Part shown: one piece after another, positions 1-7,581 of the stretch
Layout of the letters: every line of letters starts with the position of its first letter
How positions within the stretch are numbered: the first letter of the stretch is position 1
Assembly (NCBI RefSeq): GCF_900199205.1
Contig: NZ_OBMJ01000001.1
Coordinates: 3,351,001 to 3,415,000, forward strand
DNA: 64,000 nucleotides
Source: Streptomyces sp. 1331.2
GTDB lineage: Bacteria; Actinomycetota; Actinomycetes; Streptomycetales; Streptomycetaceae
Reading direction: 5' to 3'
The notes under the pieces: generated by a model
Told to the model about the DNA's origin: nothing
The model's database searches: none
The model's input: the letters and a program-made list of their open reading frames with translations, nothing else
Position numbers and translations under genes: made by a program

Positions 1-52
1 GGTACGGGAGTTGGCCGAGCGGGCGCGGGCGGTGATCGTTGCTCCGGCGTGA
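1..52 (+). CDS. C-terminal tail of an upstream gene (partial)
   Basis: The first 52 bases read open in one frame and end with TGA at 50-52. They encode a tail ending AERARAVIVAPA. The codon choice (GC-ending third positions) fits a real actinobacterial gene. The rest lies outside the window, so no function can be given. Three 9-bp direct repeats (GTGAACGGC, 49-75) start at the stop codon. Confidence 0.4.
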   Translation, partial: VRELAERARAVIVAPA

Positions 53-75
53 ACGGCGTGAACGGCGTGAACGGC
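49..75 (+). repeat. three tandem 9-bp repeats
   Basis: The unit GTGAACGGC is repeated exactly three times (49-57, 58-66, 67-75) right after the partial upstream gene. It is probably a simple slippage repeat in the spacer before the Y RNA cluster. Confidence 0.8.
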
Positions 76-132
76 GGGGCCCGACGTGAACACCGGACGG
101 TAAATGAGGTGCGCCCGCCGGCGGGAGCTGGC

Positions 133-138
133 TATGTT
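133..138 (+). promoter_or_regulatory. candidate -10 box of the first Y RNA
   Basis: TATGTT lies 7 nt before the first base of the terminal stem of Y RNA copy 1 (146), the right distance for a -10 hexamer. No convincing -35 is visible at 17-18 bp spacing. Confidence 0.4.
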
Positions 139-145
139 CTCTCCC

Positions 146-281
146 GTCCGGGTGCGCAGGCAGAGGTTACTTCCACTCTCAATGGGCAGGTCGCGGGTTC
201 GAATCCCGTCACCGGCTTCGTGCCGGTGTAGCTCAGTGGCCAGAGCAGCTTCGTCACCTCGGCCGTCCTCGAACTCCGGAC
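146..281 (+). ncRNA. Y RNA copy 1 with tRNA-mimic module
   Basis: Bacterial Y RNAs bind the Ro60 ortholog through a stem made by their two ends; many carry a tRNA-like domain. Here a terminal stem (GTCCG 146-150 with CGGAC 277-281) encloses two boxes shared with the other copies: GGTGCGCAGGC...GGTTACTTC on the 5' side and CGGCCG.C.TCGA.CTC on the 3' side. Between them is a tRNA elbow in permuted order: T arm 193-209 with loop TTCGAAT, then a perfect 7-bp acceptor stem (210-216 with 222-228) closed by TTCGT, then TA and a D arm (231-246). Because the acceptor is closed by a loop, it cannot be a normal aminoacylated tRNA. The next-door gene encodes the TROVE protein. Exact RNA ends are inferred. 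Confidence 0.82.
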
Positions 282-307
282 ACCCATACGTGAATAGTTT
301 TTCCGCA

Positions 308-407
308 CCTCCCGGTGCGACGGCAGCGGTTACTTCGGTCGAGTGCCCCCGGTGGGGCGCGGTGAAGCTGAGCTCCAACGACCGCGGCCGGCTTCGATCT
401 CGGGAGG
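308..407 (+). ncRNA. Y RNA copy 2, short form without tRNA module
   Basis: The terminal stem CCTCCC (308-313) with GGGAGG (402-407) differs in sequence from those of copies 1 and 3 but keeps the pairing. The same internal boxes follow: GGTGCG.CGGC..GGTTACTTCGG and CGGCCGGC.TCGATCTC. The tRNA-like part is absent. In its place a helix GGTCG (337-341)/CGACC (379-383) encloses the hairpin GCCCC-CGGT-GGGGC (345-358). It is probably a Ro-binding RNA without the tRNA-mimic effector. A possible -10 box (TAGTTT, 295-300) lies 7 nt upstream, so each copy might have its own promoter. Confidence 0.65.
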
Positions 408-421
408 CATCGCGCTTCGGA

Positions 422-585
422 GTGCCCGGTGCGCAGGCGGGGGTTACTTCGGATCTTGCGGTTCCGGGTTCGAATCCCGGGCGTGCCGTGCGCGAGCGCG
501 GCCGGTAGCTCAATCCGGTAGAGCACAAGGCATATACCTCCGCCGACGTCGGCCGTTCGACGACGGCCGGCTCGATCTCGGGCAC
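422..585 (+). ncRNA. Y RNA copy 3 with tRNA-mimic module
   Basis: The terminal stem GTGCCC (422-427) with GGGCAC (580-585) encloses the conserved boxes GGTGCGCAGGC...GGTTACTTCGG (429-452) and CGGCCGGC.CGATCTC. The tRNA-like module again runs T arm (464-480, loop TTCGAAT), acceptor-like hairpin, TA, then D arm (508-524, GCTC/GAGC with GG in the loop). The acceptor helix is less regular than in copy 1: GCC-GCGC pairs with GCGC-GGC around 485-502 with a two-base bulge. A hairpin GGCCGT/ACGGCC (551-568) lies near the 3' side. It ends 72 nt before the Ro60 start codon. Confidence 0.75.
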
Positions 586-657
586 CCCTCACCGCGGCAT
601 GCCTCCCTCCCGGTGACCAACAGGCACTGACACCAACAGGCCGAGGGGGGCTGTCGC

Positions 658-2247
658 ATGTCCAGGTTCAACGTCCGCAGGGCCAAGCCGAGTCCGAGTT
701 CGCCGGTGGCGACGACCGGGCAGCGCACCCGCAACCACAACGGCGGCACCGGCTTCGTCCGCGACCGCAAGTCGGAGCTTTTCCTGCTCGCGGTCGCCAA
801 CATGGTCGGCAAGGACACCTTCCACGAGCGCGGCGGCGACCGCGACGACCGCTACACCGCGCTGGTGCGCGAACTCGCCGTCGCCGACCCGGAGTGGACC
901 CTCGGGCTGCTGCGCTGGCTGCGCTACGGCGCCCAGATGCGCACCGCCGCGCTGGTCGGTGCCGCCGAGTTCACCCGCGCCCGGCTCGACGCGGGCGCCC
1001 ACGGGTACTCCCGGCAGGCCGTCGCAGCGGTGCTGCGGCGCGCCGACGAGCCCGGCGAACTGCTCGGGTACTGGACCTCGCGCTACGGCCGGGCGCTGCC
1101 CAAGCCGCTCAAGCGCGGCATCGCGGACGCCCTCCGCCGCCTCTACGACGCCCGCTCGCTGCTCAAGTACGACACCGCGGGTAAGGGCTACCGCTTCGGC
1201 GACGTCATCGAGCTGACCCACCCCTCGCCGGACCCGGACAAGCCGTGGCAGGGCCCGCTGTTCGCGTACGCGCTGGACCGCAGGCACCGGCCCGAGGAGG
1301 CCGTCCCGCCCGCCGGCGACCGGCTGCTGACCGCCAACCGCGAACTGCTCGCGCTGCCCGTCGAGGAGCGCCGCGCGGCGGTGACCGCCGAGGACGGCGC
1401 CGAGCGGCTGGCCGCCGCCGGGCTGACCTGGGAGGCACTGGCCGGCTGGCTGCAGGGGCCGCTGGACGCGGCCGCCTGGGAGGCGGTCATCCCGTCGATG
1501 GGGCCGATGGCGCTGGTGCGGAACCTGCGCAACTTCGACAAGGCCGGGGTGTCGGACGAGGTCGCGGCCGAGGTGGCCCGGCGGATCTCCGACAAGGGCG
1601 AGGTACGGCGCTCGCGCCAGTTCCCGTTCCGCTACCTGTCCGCGTACCGGCACGCGCCCTCGCTGCGCTGGGGGCACGCGCTGGAGACGGCGCTCGGCCA
1701 CTCGCTGGCCAACGTGCCGGAGCTGCCGGGGCGGACGCTGGTCCTGGTGGACCGCTCGGGCTCGATGTTCGACCGGCCCGGCGGCCCGACCGAGCTCAAC
1801 CGGGCCGACTCGGCGGCGATCTTCGGCACCGCGCTGAAGGTCCGCGCCGCCGAGGCGGACCTGGTCGAGTTCGGCACCACCAGCCGGGTGGTCGAGGTCG
1901 GCCGGGGCGAGGCGGTGCTGCGGGTGCTGGGACGCTTCTCCAGCCTGGGCGGCACCAACACCGCCGACGCGGTCCGCACCCACTACCGCGGCCACGACCG
2001 GGTCGTCATCGTCACCGACGAGCAGACCGGCCCGAGCCACTGGGGCGGCGACCCGCTCGCGGCCGTCCCCGCCCACGTGCCGGTCTACACCTGGAACCTG
2101 GCCGGCTACGCCCCCGGCCACGGCCCCAGCGGCGTCGCCCACCGCCACACCTTCGGCGGCCTGAGCGACGCGGCCTTCCGCCTGATCCCGCTCCTCGAAG
2201 CCGGGGCGGACACCGGCTGGCCCTGGGAGGAGCAGGACGTGGTCTGA
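658..2247 (+). CDS. rsr: TROVE-domain Ro60 ortholog (RNA-binding)
   Basis: Ring-shaped RNA-binding protein of the Ro60/Rsr family, which tethers Y RNAs and misfolded or exonuclease-bound RNAs in RNA quality control. The 529-residue protein has an alpha-helical TROVE region (about residues 20-340, with NHNGGTGFVRD near the start). A von Willebrand A domain follows, with a MIDAS motif DRSGS near residue 364, GTNTADAV near 432 and VTDEQT near 450. Length matches the family. The ATG has GAGGGGGG 8-12 nt upstream. Three Y RNAs lie immediately upstream on the same strand, the usual bacterial Ro-Y RNA arrangement. It could share transcripts with them or be transcribed separately. Confidence 0.93.
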   Translation: MSRFNVRRAKPSPSSPVATTGQRTRNHNGGTGFVRDRKSELFLLAVANMVGKDTFHERGGDRDDRYTALVRELAVADPEWTLGLLRWLRYGAQMRTAALVGAAEFTRARLDAGAHGYSRQAVAAVLRRADEPGELLGYWTSRYGRALPKPLKRGIADALRRLYDARSLLKYDTAGKGYRFGDVIELTHPSPDPDKPWQGPLFAYALDRRHRPEEAVPPAGDRLLTANRELLALPVEERRAAVTAEDGAERLAAAGLTWEALAGWLQGPLDAAAWEAVIPSMGPMALVRNLRNFDKAGVSDEVAAEVARRISDKGEVRRSRQFPFRYLSAYRHAPSLRWGHALETALGHSLANVPELPGRTLVLVDRSGSMFDRPGGPTELNRADSAAIFGTALKVRAAEADLVEFGTTSRVVEVGRGEAVLRVLGRFSSLGGTNTADAVRTHYRGHDRVVIVTDEQTGPSHWGGDPLAAVPAHVPVYTWNLAGYAPGHGPSGVAHRHTFGGLSDAAFRLIPLLEAGADTGWPWEEQDVV

Positions 2248-2471
2248 CACGCCCTGAGGCGCCGTGCTGTCGCCGTTCGCGGGTCCGGGGGCTCGCGAAC
2301 GGCGGCCGTCGGCGTCGGCGTGCCCAGGCCGGGCCGGGTTCGCGGGCCGGAGCCTCACGGGGCCGACCGGCCCGCGAACCCGGCCCGGCCGGCCGTTGCG
2401 CGGTCTCGACCCGTGCGGGGCACCGTGGCAGCATCGGCGGCGGGACGGCCGGGCGACGCGAGGAGCGGACG

Positions 2472-3707
2472 GTGGCGGACGAGGTCGACGTGCTGGTGGT
2501 GGGCGGCGGAATCGTCGGCCTGGCCACGGCGTACGCACTGACCCGGGAGCGGCCGGGGCTGCGGCTGGCGCTGCTGGAGAAGGAGCCCGGCTTCGCGGCG
2601 CACCAGACCGGGCGCAACAGCGGGGTGATCCACAGCGGCGTCTACTACCGCCCCGGCTCGTACAAGGCCCGGTTCGCCGTCGCGGGCGCCGCCGAGCTGG
2701 TGGCGTTCTGCCGCGAGCACGGCGTCCCGCACGAGGTGACCGGCAAGCTGATCGTGGCCACCGACGCCGCCGAGCTGCCCCGGCTGGCGGCGCTGGCCGA
2801 GCGCGGGCGGGCGAACGGCATCCCGGTCACCGAGCTGGACCGGGCCGGGATCGCCCGCCACGAGCCGGAGGTGACCGGCCTGGCCGGGCTGCACGTCGGC
2901 ACCACCGGCATCTGCGACTTCCCGGCCGTCGCCACCGTCTACGCCCGGCTGGCCCGGGAGGCCGGGGCCGAGCTGCGGCCGGGCACCGAGGTACGGGCGG
3001 TGGCCCGGCGCCGGGACGGCGTGACGGTGGGCACCACCGGCGGCGAACTGCGCTGCCGGGTGCTGGTGAACTGCGCCGGACTGCACAGCGACCGGATCGC
3101 CCGGCTGGCCGGGGACGACACCGGCGTGCGCATCGTGCCGTTCCGCGGCGAGTACTACGAACTGACCGAGCAGCGCCGGGGCCTGGTGCACGGCCTGGTC
3201 TACCCGGTGCCCGACCCGGCCTTCCCCTTCCTCGGCGTGCACCTCACCCGGGGCATCCACGGGGACGTCCACGTCGGCCCGAACGCGGTGCCCGCGCTGG
3301 CCCGCGAGGGGTACGACCGGCGCACCGTCCGCCCGCGCGACCTGGCCGACACCCTGGCCTTCCCCGGTGCCTGGCGGATCGCCCGCCGGCACTGGCGGTA
3401 CGAGCTGGGCGAGTTGCACCGCTCGCTGTCCAAGCGGGCGTTCACCGCGGCCGTACGGCGGCTGCTGCCCGCCGTCCGCGCCGAGGACCTGGTGCCGGCC
3501 GCCGCCGGGGTACGGGCCCAGGCGGTGGCCCGGGACGGCTCGCTGCTGGACGACTTCGCCTTCGCCGGCTTCGATCCGGACGACCCGCGCTCCCCGCGCC
3601 GGGCGGTGCACGTGCTGAACGCCCCCTCCCCCGCCGCGACGGCCTCGCTGCCGATCGGCCGGGAGGTCGCCCGCCGGGCCCTGGCGGCGCTGGAGGCGGG
3701 CGGCTGA
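2472..3707 (+). CDS. lhgO: L-2-hydroxyglutarate oxidase (FAD-dependent)
   Basis: Oxidises L-2-hydroxyglutarate to 2-oxoglutarate, a metabolite-repair step, using FAD. The 411-residue protein opens with the Rossmann motif VGGGIVGLATAY. It carries the family signature TGRNSGVIHSGVYY near residues 45-60, and the FRGEYYEL and NAPSPAATASLPIG segments typical of LhgO. The GTG start is chosen because GAGGAG sits just upstream and the FAD motif begins within 15 residues. It stands alone, with about 220 bp before and 100 bp after it. Glycine oxidase-type DAO enzymes are the alternative, but the NSGVIHSG motif favours LhgO. Confidence 0.85.
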   Translation: MADEVDVLVVGGGIVGLATAYALTRERPGLRLALLEKEPGFAAHQTGRNSGVIHSGVYYRPGSYKARFAVAGAAELVAFCREHGVPHEVTGKLIVATDAAELPRLAALAERGRANGIPVTELDRAGIARHEPEVTGLAGLHVGTTGICDFPAVATVYARLAREAGAELRPGTEVRAVARRRDGVTVGTTGGELRCRVLVNCAGLHSDRIARLAGDDTGVRIVPFRGEYYELTEQRRGLVHGLVYPVPDPAFPFLGVHLTRGIHGDVHVGPNAVPALAREGYDRRTVRPRDLADTLAFPGAWRIARRHWRYELGELHRSLSKRAFTAAVRRLLPAVRAEDLVPAAAGVRAQAVARDGSLLDDFAFAGFDPDDPRSPRRAVHVLNAPSPAATASLPIGREVARRALAALEAGG

Positions 3708-3790
3708 GCCGCGCCACGCACCCCGGAGCACCCCTGTGCACCCCGGATGAGCCGCGTCACACACCCCGACGGGCGCCCCGGGCGGCCCCG

Positions 3791-3796
3791 TAGACT
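3791..3796 (+). promoter_or_regulatory. candidate -10 box of trmB (leaderless)
   Basis: TAGACT fits the actinobacterial TAnnnT consensus and ends 9 nt before GTG 3806. No Shine-Dalgarno sequence precedes either GTG codon, so translation from a leaderless mRNA is likely. Confidence 0.5.
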
Positions 3797-3805
3797 CGGG
3801 TGATT

Positions 3806-4636
3806 GTGACTGCCACCGCCCCGATCCCCCAGTCCTCGCCGTCCGCCCGGCTGTCCGCCGCGCCGGCCGCCTACCCCGCGCCGATGTACCCGCACAAGGC
3901 CACCGAGGCCCAGCACCGCGAGCGTCGCATCCGCAGCTTCCAGCCGCGCCGGGGCCGGATGACCAACGCCCAGGCGAGCGCCCTGGACCGCAGCTGGGAG
4001 ACGTACGGCATACCGATCGACGGCAGTCCGCTGGACCTGCCGGAGCTGTTCGGCGGGCTGCCGGTGACGCTGGAGATCGGCTTCGGCATGGGCGAGACCA
4101 CCGCCGCGATGGCCGCCGCCGACCCGACCATGGGCATCCTCGCCGCCGACGTCCACACCCCCGGCCACGGCAACCTGCTCGGCCTGCTGGAGCGCGACGG
4201 CTCCACGAACGTCCGTACGGCCGCCGGGGACGCGGTGATCCTGCTGCGCGACATGCTCCGGGACGCCTCGCTGGCCGGACTGCGGGTCTACTTCGCCGAC
4301 CCGTGGCCCAAGCCCAAGCACCACAAGCGCCGGCTGGTCCAGCCGTCCTTCCTCGACCTGGTGCTGCCCCGGCTCGCCCCCGGCGCGCTGGTGCACTGCG
4401 CCACCGACTGGGAGCCGTACGCGGAGCAGATGCTCGCCGTGCTGTCCGCCTCGCCGGAGCTGGAGAACCTGCACCCCGAGGGTGACGGGACGGGCTGGCT
4501 GGAGCCCGCGGACCACCCGGACGGCAGCATCCCCGGCTACGCGCCGCGACCGGACTGGCGGCCGGTCACCAAGTTCGAACGCGCCGGGATCGCCAAGGGC
4601 CACGTGGTCCACGACCTGCTGTTCCGCCGCCGCTGA
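3806..4636 (+). CDS. trmB: tRNA (guanine-N7-)-methyltransferase
   Basis: Methylates N7 of G46 in the variable loop of tRNAs, using S-adenosylmethionine. The SAM motif LEIGFGMGETT lies near residue 90. The substrate-binding motif DPWPKPKHHKRRL is near 164-176, and TKFERAG near the C-terminus is typical of TrmB. The first 40 or so residues are Ala/Pro-rich and probably disordered, as in other streptomycete homologs. GTG 3806 is favoured because of the TAGACT -10 box and lack of a Shine-Dalgarno; GTG 3800 in the same frame is the alternative and adds two residues. Confidence 0.92.
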   Translation: MTATAPIPQSSPSARLSAAPAAYPAPMYPHKATEAQHRERRIRSFQPRRGRMTNAQASALDRSWETYGIPIDGSPLDLPELFGGLPVTLEIGFGMGETTAAMAAADPTMGILAADVHTPGHGNLLGLLERDGSTNVRTAAGDAVILLRDMLRDASLAGLRVYFADPWPKPKHHKRRLVQPSFLDLVLPRLAPGALVHCATDWEPYAEQMLAVLSASPELENLHPEGDGTGWLEPADHPDGSIPGYAPRPDWRPVTKFERAGIAKGHVVHDLLFRRR

Positions 4637-4752
4637 CCGACCGTCAGCCCTTCGAACGGGCGGGGGCGCGCTGACCGCACGGGCGGGGCCGGGACGGACG
4701 ATTCGTCCCGAGTCCTCCCGGCGGGCGGCCGCCGTGGCCTACCCTGTGCCGC

Positions 4753-6108
4753 ATGGGCAGCCCGTCCGGCGGCGGGCCCCGGCCGACCGTTCGGGGGACC
4801 GTTCAGGCCGCCGCCGACGCACCGGAGACGGCCCCGCGCACGGGTGACACCCGGACCATCCCGGGGCCCCGGAGGCGCCGGGCCCACCGGCTGCTGTCCC
4901 GGCCGGGCCGCAGTACGCCGCCGGGCGCCGGGACGGCCGCGGCCTCCGCACCCTCGGCGCCGCCCGTATCCGCGCCGCTCCCACCCGCGCCGGCGCCCGT
5001 ACCCGTGCCGCCTTCGGGCCGCAGCCGCTCGGTGGCGCTCTCCTCGGTCACCGCGACCGCCGTCCTGACCCTGATCGGCTGTGGGGTGCTGATCCTGCAC
5101 CTCATCCAGCGGCAGACCGGCACGGTCGGCCTGCTGGTCGGCTTGGGCCTGGCCATGGTGCCGCTCCCGTTCGTACTCGGCGGCCTGGCCTGGCTCAACC
5201 TCAGCGCCCGGGTGCCGCTGCGCCACACCCTGTTCTGCCTCGGCTGGGGCGCCTGCGCCGCGACCACCGTCGCCATCCTGGCCAACAACTGGACGGCCGG
5301 CTACCTGATCAGGCACCAGGGCCAGCTCGGCCGGCTGCTCGGCGCCGGCCTCGCCACCCCGGTGATCGAGGAGAGCGCCAAGGCCACCGCCCTGCTGGTG
5401 CTGCTGCTGCCGCTCGGCCAACGGCTGCGCTGCCACGGCCGCCGCACCGGGCGCCCCTGCGCGCCGCTGCTGCGCCGGTCGCCCGCGCCCCGGCGCCCTC
5501 GCCCCTACCAGCGCCGCCCCGCCGGACCGCACGCCCGGGGGCGGCTGCGGCTGCGCCCGTACCTGCGGCCGCTGCCCTACCTCTGCCCGGCCCCGCCGAC
5601 CGGCGGCGGGCCGCACCGCCGCTCCCGGCCGCGCACCCTGGCCGCCGGAGTCGTCCTCGGCGGGATGGCCGCCTGCGGCTTCGCCTTCGTCGAGAACGCC
5701 CTCTACCTGGGCCGGGCCTTCACCAGCGACCAGCGGCAGCGGCTGGACAGCATCGGCCTCGGCGACCCGCCCAGCCTGCGCGACTTCGACAGCACCGTGC
5801 AGACCTTCGTGCTGCGCGCCCTGCTCTCCCCCTTCGCCCACCCGCTGTTCACCGCGCTCACCGGGATCGGCCTGGCCGTCACCCTCACCACCGGGCGGCG
5901 CTGGCTCGCCCGGCTGGCCGCCCCGACCGGGCTGCTGCTCGCGATGGTGCTGCACGGCACCTGGAACGCCGCCGCGGACCTCGGTACGCACGGCTTCCTG
6001 GTGGTGTACGGGGTGCTGATGGTGCCCTGCTTCGCCGCGCTGGTCTGCTTCGCGGCCTGGGCGAGGGCCCGCTCGGCCCGGCACGCGGCCCGGGGCCGGG
6101 GGTGCTGA
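4753..6108 (+). CDS. PrsW-family intramembrane metalloprotease with basic insert
   Basis: Multi-pass membrane protein of the PrsW/CPBP-like superfamily, which in Bacillus cleaves anti-sigma factors within the membrane. The 451-residue protein has a Pro/Ala-rich N-terminal 90 residues, then hydrophobic segments. Family motifs appear in order: EESAK (EExxK), FAFVEN (FxxxEN), HPLFT, and HGTWN near the end. Between EESAK and FAFVEN is an unusual stretch of about 70 residues rich in Arg and Pro (roughly residues 225-295), probably a cytoplasmic loop. The start follows no strong Shine-Dalgarno sequence. No sigma/anti-sigma pair lies next to it, so the substrate is unknown. Confidence 0.85.
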   Translation: MGSPSGGGPRPTVRGTVQAAADAPETAPRTGDTRTIPGPRRRRAHRLLSRPGRSTPPGAGTAAASAPSAPPVSAPLPPAPAPVPVPPSGRSRSVALSSVTATAVLTLIGCGVLILHLIQRQTGTVGLLVGLGLAMVPLPFVLGGLAWLNLSARVPLRHTLFCLGWGACAATTVAILANNWTAGYLIRHQGQLGRLLGAGLATPVIEESAKATALLVLLLPLGQRLRCHGRRTGRPCAPLLRRSPAPRRPRPYQRRPAGPHARGRLRLRPYLRPLPYLCPAPPTGGGPHRRSRPRTLAAGVVLGGMAACGFAFVENALYLGRAFTSDQRQRLDSIGLGDPPSLRDFDSTVQTFVLRALLSPFAHPLFTALTGIGLAVTLTTGRRWLARLAAPTGLLLAMVLHGTWNAAADLGTHGFLVVYGVLMVPCFAALVCFAAWARARSARHAARGRGC

Positions 6109-6205
6109 GGGGGCTGCTGCGGGGGCCACCGGGAGGCTGCTGCGGGGGCTGCTGCAGAACCGATTTCCCATCTCGGTGACTTCCACGTATTGTTGTGTTC
6201 ACCGA

Positions 6206-6279
6206 CGCGGGGTGGAGCAGCTCGGTAGCTCGCTGGGCTCATAACCCAGAGGTCGCAGGTTCAAATCCTGTCCCCGCTA
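6206..6279 (+). tRNA. initiator tRNA-fMet (CAT)
   Basis: A 74-nt cloverleaf with anticodon CAT. Initiator hallmarks are an unpaired first acceptor position (C1 opposite T72), three consecutive G-C pairs in the anticodon stem (GGG-CTCATAA-CCC) and A73. The T loop is TTCAAAT. CCA is not encoded (CTC follows). A strong terminator begins 11 nt downstream. Confidence 0.96.
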
Positions 6280-6290
6280 CTCAGTAGCAA

Positions 6291-6326
6291 CGAAAGGCCC
6301 GGAGGATCCGTCCTCCGGGCCTTTCG
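6291..6326 (+). terminator. strong intrinsic terminator after tRNA-fMet
   Basis: A perfect 16-bp stem (6291-6306 with 6311-6326) with a TCCG loop, followed by CGTTTT. It ends the tRNA transcript. Confidence 0.92.
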
Positions 6327-6478
6327 CGTTTTCCGGGTACGGGGAAACAACACGGTCCTGCCACGAAGCTGTAACAGCGACCGAATCCAAGATCCGCTGT
6401 CAGGCGCCTGAACCATACTGAGGAAAAATTCATCTCATTGGGGGGAGGCTCGGGCCGCCCCCGGACAGGAAGCACCAC

Positions 6479-7279
6479 ATGCTGTCGAAGCGCCTGGTCA
6501 GCACCGCCGCGATCTGCCTCGTCCTGGCAGCCGGCACCGCCGCTTGCGGCGACAACAAGGGCGGCGGCACGAGCGACGCGAAGACCGACGGCGGCAAGGC
6601 GGCCGCCCCGCAGAAGCTCGACACCGACAAGCTCAGCGCCCAGGACATCGAGAAGCAGGCCAAGGACGCCCTGGCGAGCGCCACCTCGCTCAAGATGTCC
6701 GGCACCATCGCCAGCGACGACGGCAAGATGCAGATGAACCTGACGCTGGACAACAAGAGCCAGTGCACCGGCACCATGACGATGCCGGGCATGGGCAGCT
6801 TCGAGATCATCAGCGACGGCAAGACCTCGTACGTCAAGCCGGACAAGGAGTTCTGGACCAACATGGGCGGCCCGAACGGTGCCAAGGCCGCCGAGCTGTT
6901 CAAGGGCCGCTACCTGACCGGCTTCGAGAGCGACCCGTCGATGAGCTCGCTCACCAGCGTCTGCAACCTCGCCGACTTCAGCAAGAAGATCACCGAGGAC
7001 GACAACAAGAGCAGCAAGGTCGAGAAGGGCACCGCCGGCAACGTCAACGGCGTGAAGACCTTCAGCCTCAAGGCCACCGACGACAAGGGCGAGGTGTCGA
7101 CCATCAGCGTCGCCACCGAGGGCAAGCCGTACCCGGTCCGGATCGAGCACACCGGCGCCAAGGACGGCAACGGCCAGATCGACTTCAGCGACTTCGACAA
7201 GCCGCTGACCATCCAGGCCCCGTCGGCCGACAACACGATCGACTTCACCAAGTTCAAGGACCAGATCAAGACCGCCTGA
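6479..7279 (+). CDS. LppX/LprG-like lipoprotein
   Basis: A secreted, lipid-anchored protein of 266 residues. It starts with a signal peptide (KR then a hydrophobic stretch) ending in a lipobox-like GTAAC, so Cys at about residue 24 would be lipidated. The mature part resembles the LppX/LprAFG fold, a LolA-like half-barrel that in mycobacteria carries lipids to the cell surface: an N-terminal helix with ALASATSLKMSGTI, then alternating beta strands. Two Cys residues in the mature chain may form a disulfide. The ATG has AGGAAG upstream. The gene stands alone between the tRNA terminator and a GC-rich hairpin. The transported lipid cannot be read from sequence. Confidence 0.75.
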   Translation: MLSKRLVSTAAICLVLAAGTAACGDNKGGGTSDAKTDGGKAAAPQKLDTDKLSAQDIEKQAKDALASATSLKMSGTIASDDGKMQMNLTLDNKSQCTGTMTMPGMGSFEIISDGKTSYVKPDKEFWTNMGGPNGAKAAELFKGRYLTGFESDPSMSSLTSVCNLADFSKKITEDDNKSSKVEKGTAGNVNGVKTFSLKATDDKGEVSTISVATEGKPYPVRIEHTGAKDGNGQIDFSDFDKPLTIQAPSADNTIDFTKFKDQIKTA

Positions 7280-7280
7280 A

Positions 7281-7298
7281 CGGCGGCGCCGGCCGCCG
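7281..7298 (+). terminator. GC hairpin after the lipoprotein gene
   Basis: CGGCGGC pairs with GCCGCCG around a GCCG loop, starting 1 nt after the stop codon. There is no U-tract, which is common for streptomycete terminators. Confidence 0.55.
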
Positions 7299-7320
7299 AC
7301 GGAGGCCGCGAATAAATCCG

Positions 7321-7350
7321 TTGCCCTCCCCGCGGTGGGCTGCCTACAGT
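7321..7350 (+). promoter_or_regulatory. promoter of the structured RNA
   Basis: TTGCCC (7321-7326) and TACAGT (7345-7350) are separated by 18 bp, close to the housekeeping consensus. Transcription would start near 7357, just ahead of a very strong ribosome binding sequence. Confidence 0.6.
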
Positions 7351-7356
7351 GGCGGC

Positions 7357-7580
7357 ACACTGAAAGGAGGTGATCCTGAATTGAGTTCCATCAGGATGCG
7401 TGAGGTGGCTGCTCGCTAGAGCCGCCCCTGCCTGCGCAGGGTGAGGCCCCTGGCCTCCGGCAGGCGAAATCCATAGCAGTCACCCGGCCCGCAGGCTCAC
7501 CGGTACATCCCCGGTGCCTCGGCGCCTGGCCAGTGCACGGGCCGGCGCGGAGGAGCAGCCTGCGGGCCGTCTGCGTTTTT
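7357..7580 (+). ncRNA. structured leader/small RNA with mini-ORF
   Basis: Downstream of a good promoter the sequence folds into a compact set of helices. Helix 430-435/460-465 (numbers +7000) encloses hairpin GAGGCC-CCT-GGCCTC (7443-7457). A perfect 13-bp helix (7485-7497 with 7557-7569) closes a junction holding hairpin CACCGG/CCGGTG (7498-7516) and a longer hairpin (7522-7548). The closing helix is followed by TCTGCGTTTTT, as in an intrinsic terminator. The 5' part contains a 12-residue ORF behind an almost complete complement of the 16S rRNA tail. I do not recognise a known RNA family. It may be an attenuator for the membrane protein gene at 7770 or an independent small RNA. Confidence 0.6.
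7381..7419 (+). CDS. 12-residue mini-ORF with near-perfect SD
   Basis: TTG at 7381 opens 12 codons ending with TAG (peptide LSSIRMREVAAR, first residue read as Met). AAAGGAGGTGATCC (7363-7376) is almost the full complement of the 16S rRNA 3' end and lies 10 nt before the TTG. An internal ATG (7396) is an alternative start. It could be a leader peptide, or the Shine-Dalgarno could act as a ribosome or anti-SD trap; the sequence does not decide. Confidence 0.4.
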   Translation: MSSIRMREVAAR

Positions 7581-7581
7581 C

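Noticed and set aside
193..246. Possible normal tRNA genes from the T-arm and D-arm sequences near 190-250 and 464-524
   Set aside because: The arms are in permuted order, the acceptor is closed by a loop and there is no anticodon arm, so these are tRNA-mimic parts of Y RNAs.
1245..2471. Extended N-terminal region in frame with lhgO
   Set aside because: It overlaps the Ro60 gene in another frame and is Arg/Ala-rich. The GTG at 2472 has a good ribosome site and the FAD motif follows at once.
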